21,635 nt of DNA from an uncultured Bacteroides sp. (GTDB lineage: Bacteria > Bacteroidota > Bacteroidia > Bacteroidales > Bacteroidaceae). Shown here piece after piece: positions 18,005-21,635 of the stretch. The notes beneath the pieces were generated by a model. The model searched no databases, was not told the DNA's origin, and saw only the letters and a program-made list of their open reading frames with translations. Positions within the stretch are counted from its first letter, which is position 1, and every line of letters begins with the position of its first letter. A program made the translations under genes and the position numbers. The DNA is taken from positions 1 through 21,635 of the forward strand of contig CAKUYM010000035.1 of NCBI GenBank assembly GCA_934716785.1. Direction: 5' to 3'.

Positions 18005-18498
18005 TTATCACCTATATACATAGAATCGGATGGTTTGTGGGGTTGGTGCTTCTTCAGGCACTTATCCTCAACAACGTGCATATAGCCGGATACGCCACTC
18101 CCTTTCTCTATATTTACTTTATACTGAAGTTCAACTCCGGCACCTCGCGGAATGAACTGATGCTGTGGGCTTTCTTTTTCGGACTCACCATCGACATCTT
18201 TGCCGATACTCCGGGGATGAATGCGGCTGCCACCGTGCTGCTCGCTTTCCTCCGCCCGTCCTTGCTGCGTCTGTTTACTCCCCGCGACAATCTGGACAAC
18301 TTCATTCCTTCCCTCAAGACGATGGGAATCACTCCTTTCCTGAAGTATACTACTGCAAGCGTTTTCGTGCATAGTCTGGCACTGCTCTCCATTGAGTTCT
18401 TTTCGTTTTCCGGCATTTGGCTGTTGCTACTGCGGGTGCTGTGTTGTACCATTCTGACTATAACTTGTATTGTAGCTGTCGAAGGCATAAGGAAGTAA
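18001..18498 (+). CDS. mreD: Rod-shape-determining membrane protein MreD
   Basis: This small polytopic inner-membrane protein (165 residues) is part of the rod complex with MreC and PBP2. It has about five hydrophobic segments and very few charged residues outside the loops. The family-like stretch FGLTIDIFADTPGMNAAAT is followed by LLAFLRPSLL, matching the weakly conserved central MreD region. The sequence itself is poorly conserved in this family, so the call rests on this motif, the size and the position between mreC and mrdA. The start codon overlaps the mreC stop (ATGA), and mrdA begins 4 bp after its stop. Confidence 0.94.
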   Translation: MIITYIHRIGWFVGLVLLQALILNNVHIAGYATPFLYIYFILKFNSGTSRNELMLWAFFFGLTIDIFADTPGMNAAATVLLAFLRPSLLRLFTPRDNLDNFIPSLKTMGITPFLKYTTASVFVHSLALLSIEFFSFSGIWLLLLRVLCCTILTITCIVAVEGIRK

Positions 18499-18502
18499 AG
18501 AA

Positions 18503-20365
18503 ATGGCAAAAGATTATAGATTAGAGAAACGTAAATTTGTGATCGGTGGCATTGCCATATCCATTGTCCTCATTTATCTGATACGGCTCTTCGTGTTGCA
18601 GATAACGACGGACGATTATAAGAAGAATGCCGACAGCAATGCTTTCCTGAATAAAATTCAATATCCGTCGCGCGGAGCTATCTACGACCGCACCGGCAAA
18701 CTGTTGGTGTTCAACCAGCCGGCTTATGACATCTCGATTGTTCCGAAAGAGGTGGAGAACCTGGATACGCTCGACCTGTGCCAGTCGTTGAATATTACCC
18801 GCGAACAGTTCCTGAAAATAATGAGCGACATGAAAGACCGTCGCCGCAATCCGGGGTATTCCCGCTACACCAACCAGCTGTTTATGTCGCAGCTTTCGGC
18901 AGAAGAATGCGGGGTCTTTCAGGAGAAGCTCTTCAAATTCCGCGGATTCTATATCCAACGGCGCACCATCCGCCAGTATTCCTACAATGCTGCCGCCCAT
19001 GCTTTGGGTGATATCGGCGAGGTGTCCGCCAAAGAGATGGAGGCGGATGAAGAAGGATACTACATCCGTGGCGACTATGTGGGTAAGTTGGGCGTAGAGA
19101 AATCATACGAGAAGTACTTGCGTGGAGAGAAAGGAATCGAAATCCTGCTTCGTGATGCGCACGGCCGCATTCAAGGGCATTATATGGATGGCAAGTACGA
19201 CCGTCCTTCCGTTCCCGGCAAGAACCTGACGCTGAGTCTGGACATTGATTTGCAGATGTTGGGCGAGCGCCTGCTGAAGAACAAGATTGGTAGTATCGTT
19301 GCCATCGAACCGGAAACCGGAGAAATCCTCTGTCTGGTATCTTCTCCCAACTACGACCCGCATCTGATGATTGGCCGTCAGCGTGGCAAGAACCATCTGA
19401 TGTTGCAACGCGACAAGACGAAACCTCTTCTGAACCGTGCCTTGATGGGCGTCTACCCGCCGGGGTCTACCTTTAAGACTGCACAGGGGCTGACCTTCCT
19501 GCAAGAGGGCATCGTCACCGCGCAAGCCCCCGCTTTCCCCTGCTCGAACGGTTTTCATTACGGCAGGCTGACGGTAGGTTGCCATAGCCACGGCTCACCG
19601 ATTCCATTGATACCCGCCATTGCTACATCGTGCAACTCCTACTTCTGCTGGGGACTGTTCCGTATGTTCGGCGACCGGAAGTACGGCTCACCGCAAAATG
19701 CCATCACCGTCTGGAAAGACCATATGGTTTCGCAGGGATTCGGCTACAAATTGGGAGTCGACCTGCCGGGAGAGAAACGCGGGCTGATTCCGAACGCGCA
19801 ATTTTATGATAAAGCCTATCGCGGACATTGGAACGGGCTGACGGTAATCAGTATCTCTATCGGGCAGGGCGAAATATTGGCTACCCCTCTCCAAATCGCT
19901 AACTTGGGAGCGACGATTGCCAACAGAGGTTATTTCGTCACACCGCATATCGTGAAGGAGATTCAGGACAATCAGATAGATAGCCTTTACCGTACGCCCC
20001 GCTATGCCACTATTGAGAAGAGGCATTACGAGTCGGTGGTGGAAGGTATGCGTGGCGCTGCCACGGGAGGTACTTGCCGGATGCTTTCCATGATGGTGCC
20101 GGACTTGGAAGCCTGTGGAAAAACGGGAACCGCACAGAACCGCGGACACGACCATTCGGTATTTATGGGTTTTGCACCGATGAACAAACCGAAGATAGCC
20201 ATCGCCGTTTATGTAGAGAACGGTGGGTGGGGGGCTACCTACGGTGTCCCCTTCGGCGCATTGATGATGGAACAGTATTTGAAAGGCAAACTCTCGCCGG
20301 AGAACGAGTTGAGGGCTGAAGAATTTAGTAACAGAGTGATATTGTATGGTAACGAGGAACGATAG
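18503..20365 (+). CDS. mrdA: Penicillin-binding protein 2 (class B transpeptidase of the elongasome)
   Basis: This is the monofunctional D,D-transpeptidase that cross-links peptidoglycan made by RodA during side-wall growth. It is anchored in the inner membrane with its catalytic domain in the periplasm. The 620 residues fit PBP2. A single membrane helix sits at about 13-33. The pedestal domain follows, with [17 protein letters not shown] and the PBP-dimer region up to about 230. The transpeptidase domain has all three catalytic motifs: S322-T-F-K325 in PPGSTFK, S376-C-N378, and K540-T-G542 in CGKTGTAQN. It lies 4 bp after mreD and its last 20 bp overlap rodA, so its partner glycosyltransferase is made from the same transcript. 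It is the expected target of mecillinam-type beta-lactams (family knowledge). Confidence 0.97.
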   Translation: MAKDYRLEKRKFVIGGIAISIVLIYLIRLFVLQITTDDYKKNADSNAFLNKIQYPSRGAIYDRTGKLLVFNQPAYDISIVPKEVENLDTLDLCQSLNITREQFLKIMSDMKDRRRNPGYSRYTNQLFMSQLSAEECGVFQEKLFKFRGFYIQRRTIRQYSYNAAAHALGDIGEVSAKEMEADEEGYYIRGDYVGKLGVEKSYEKYLRGEKGIEILLRDAHGRIQGHYMDGKYDRPSVPGKNLTLSLDIDLQMLGERLLKNKIGSIVAIEPETGEILCLVSSPNYDPHLMIGRQRGKNHLMLQRDKTKPLLNRALMGVYPPGSTFKTAQGLTFLQEGIVTAQAPAFPCSNGFHYGRLTVGCHSHGSPIPLIPAIATSCNSYFCWGLFRMFGDRKYGSPQNAITVWKDHMVSQGFGYKLGVDLPGEKRGLIPNAQFYDKAYRGHWNGLTVISISIGQGEILATPLQIANLGATIANRGYFVTPHIVKEIQDNQIDSLYRTPRYATIEKRHYESVVEGMRGAATGGTCRMLSMMVPDLEACGKTGTAQNRGHDHSVFMGFAPMNKPKIAIAVYVENGGWGATYGVPFGALMMEQYLKGKLSPENELRAEEFSNRVILYGNEER

Positions 20366-21635
20366 TTTGTGGAAAACGCTGGACTGGGTAACGATTTGTA
20401 TTTACCTGCTCCTGATTGTCGGCGGATGGTTCAGCATCTGCGGGGCCAGCTATGACTATGGCGACCGCGACTTTCTCGACTTCTCGACCCGTGCCGGCAG
20501 GCAGTTCGTATGGATTATATGCTCTTTCGGGCTTGGATTCGTGTTGCTGATGCTGGAAGACCGGATGTATGATATGTTCGCGTACATTATATATATAGGG
20601 ATGATTCTGTTGCTTGTCGTCACTATCTTTATTGCGCCGGACACGAAGGGGTCGCGCTCCTGGCTTGTAATGGGCCCGGTCAGCCTGCAGCCCGCCGAGT
20701 TTGCCAAATTTGCCACGGCACTGGCGCTTGCCAAATACATGAACTCCTACTCGTTCAGCATCAAAAAGGAGAAGTGTGCGATGGTGTTGGGGGCGATCAT
20801 CTTCCTTCCGATGTTGCTGATTATCGGTCAGCGGGAGACAGGTTCCGCTTTGGTATATCTCGCATTCTTCCTGGTTCTCTATCGGGAAGGAATGCCGGGG
20901 GTAGTGCTCTTTGCCGGGGTTTGCGCGGTGATTTACTTTGTGGTCGGCATCCGTTTCGACGAGGTGTTCATAGCCGATACTCCTACGCCGTTGGGCGAAT
21001 TTGTCGTATTACTGCTGATTTTGCTATTCGCCGGCGGGATGGTATGGGTGTATCGGAAGAAGGTGGCGGCTACCCGCAACATAATCCTCGGAAGCTTGGG
21101 CGTATTATTGATTGCTTATTTGGTATCGGAATATTGGGTGCATTTCAGTCTGGTTTGGGTGCAGTGGGGGCTTTGCGTCGTTGTGGTAGGCTACCTGCTT
21201 TACTTGGCGTTGAGCGAACGCCAACGTGCCTATTTCCTGATTGCTCTATTCACGGTCGGTTCCATCGGATTCCTCTATTCCAGCAACTATGTGTTTGACA
21301 ATGTGCTGGAACCGCATCAGCAGATCCGTATCAAAGTGGTGTTGGGGTTGGAGGAAGACTTGACGGGGGCGGGATATAACGTGAACCAGTCCAAGATTGC
21401 CATCGGGTCGGGCGGACTGACGGGAAAAGGGTTTCTGAACGGTACGCAGACCAAATTGAAGTACGTTCCCGAGCAAGATACCGATTTTATCTTCTGCACG
21501 GTAGGAGAGGAGCAAGGCTTTGTCGGTTCGGCAGCCGTATTGATAGCTTTCTTGATTTTGATCTTGCGATTGATATTCTTGTCCGAGCGGCAACCTTCTA
21601 CTTTCGGCAGGGTATATGGATACTCTGTTGTCAGC
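20346..21635 (+). CDS. rodA: RodA, SEDS-family peptidoglycan glycosyltransferase (3' end outside window)
   Basis: This is a polytopic inner-membrane protein that polymerises lipid II into glycan strands and pairs with PBP2. The frame opens at ATG 20346, 20 bp inside the end of mrdA, and remains open through 430 codons to the window edge, so the gene is 3'-partial. SEDS features are the early LQPAEFAK (family QPSE.K motif), QRETGSALV (162-170, the usual QPDLGT position), and the long conserved block [15 protein letters not shown]. This is followed by PEQDTDFIF, whose Asp380 corresponds to the proposed catalytic Asp of RodA. Between residues 162 and 324 there are about 160 residues where E. coli RodA has roughly 60. 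The extra part holds additional hydrophobic segments (for example [18 protein letters not shown]). The family is certain; the role of the insertion is unknown. Confidence 0.95.
   Translation, partial: MVTRNDSLWKTLDWVTICIYLLLIVGGWFSICGASYDYGDRDFLDFSTRAGRQFVWIICSFGLGFVLLMLEDRMYDMFAYIIYIGMILLLVVTIFIAPDTKGSRSWLVMGPVSLQPAEFAKFATALALAKYMNSYSFSIKKEKCAMVLGAIIFLPMLLIIGQRETGSALVYLAFFLVLYREGMPGVVLFAGVCAVIYFVVGIRFDEVFIADTPTPLGEFVVLLLILLFAGGMVWVYRKKVAATRNIILGSLGVLLIAYLVSEYWVHFSLVWVQWGLCVVVVGYLLYLALSERQRAYFLIALFTVGSIGFLYSSNYVFDNVLEPHQQIRIKVVLGLEEDLTGAGYNVNQSKIAIGSGGLTGKGFLNGTQTKLKYVPEQDTDFIFCTVGEEQGFVGSAAVLIAFLILILRLIFLSERQPSTFGRVYGYSVVS

Noticed and set aside
1..21635. Mobile element, CRISPR, prophage or defence system
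   Set aside because: There are no direct-repeat arrays, transposase, integrase, phage or nuclease-type genes. All genes run in one direction with similar codon use and belong to core housekeeping or envelope families.

Overview
This window is ordinary core chromosome from a member of Bacteroides or a close relative (Bacteroidota). The evidence is the lipoprotein-type TamA homologue paired with TamB, intergenic sequences matching the Bacteroides -7 promoter box (TAnnTTTG), the near absence of strong Shine-Dalgarno sequences, and the gene order purH-mreB-mreC-mreD-mrdA-rodA. Eleven protein genes are visible, all on the + strand. The first is cut off by the left edge and the last by the right edge. 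I see no tRNA, rRNA, CRISPR array, insertion sequence, prophage or integration site.

Left part (1-9225): the end of a hybrid sensor kinase (kinase, receiver and HPt domains in one membrane protein) is followed by tamB and tamL. These encode an inner-membrane-anchored, periplasm-spanning TamB-like protein and an Omp85 barrel that carries a lipoprotein signal. Together they probably form the Bacteroidota version of the translocation and assembly module for the outer membrane.

Middle part (9226-14589): a sugar-phosphate nucleotidyltransferase has its own promoter-like region and an intrinsic terminator. It is followed by an ABC-F ATPase gene and an M13-family zinc metallopeptidase lipoprotein gene. 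The latter two are only 37 bp apart and end at a strong intrinsic terminator.

Right part (14590-21635): a compact gene run starts with purH, encoding the last two steps of IMP synthesis. It continues with the rod-shape (elongasome) genes mreB, mreC, mreD, mrdA (PBP2) and rodA. The gaps are 15, 7, -4, 4 and -20 bp, so this is probably one transcript with translational coupling. MreB filaments, the MreC/MreD membrane partners, the PBP2 transpeptidase and the RodA glycosyltransferase act together in side-wall peptidoglycan synthesis.

I found no clearly undescribed system. The points most worth a second look are the extra membrane segment of roughly 100 residues in RodA, the lipoprotein Omp85/TamB pair, the nucleotidyltransferase of unknown sugar specificity, and the physical linkage of purH to the cell-shape genes.
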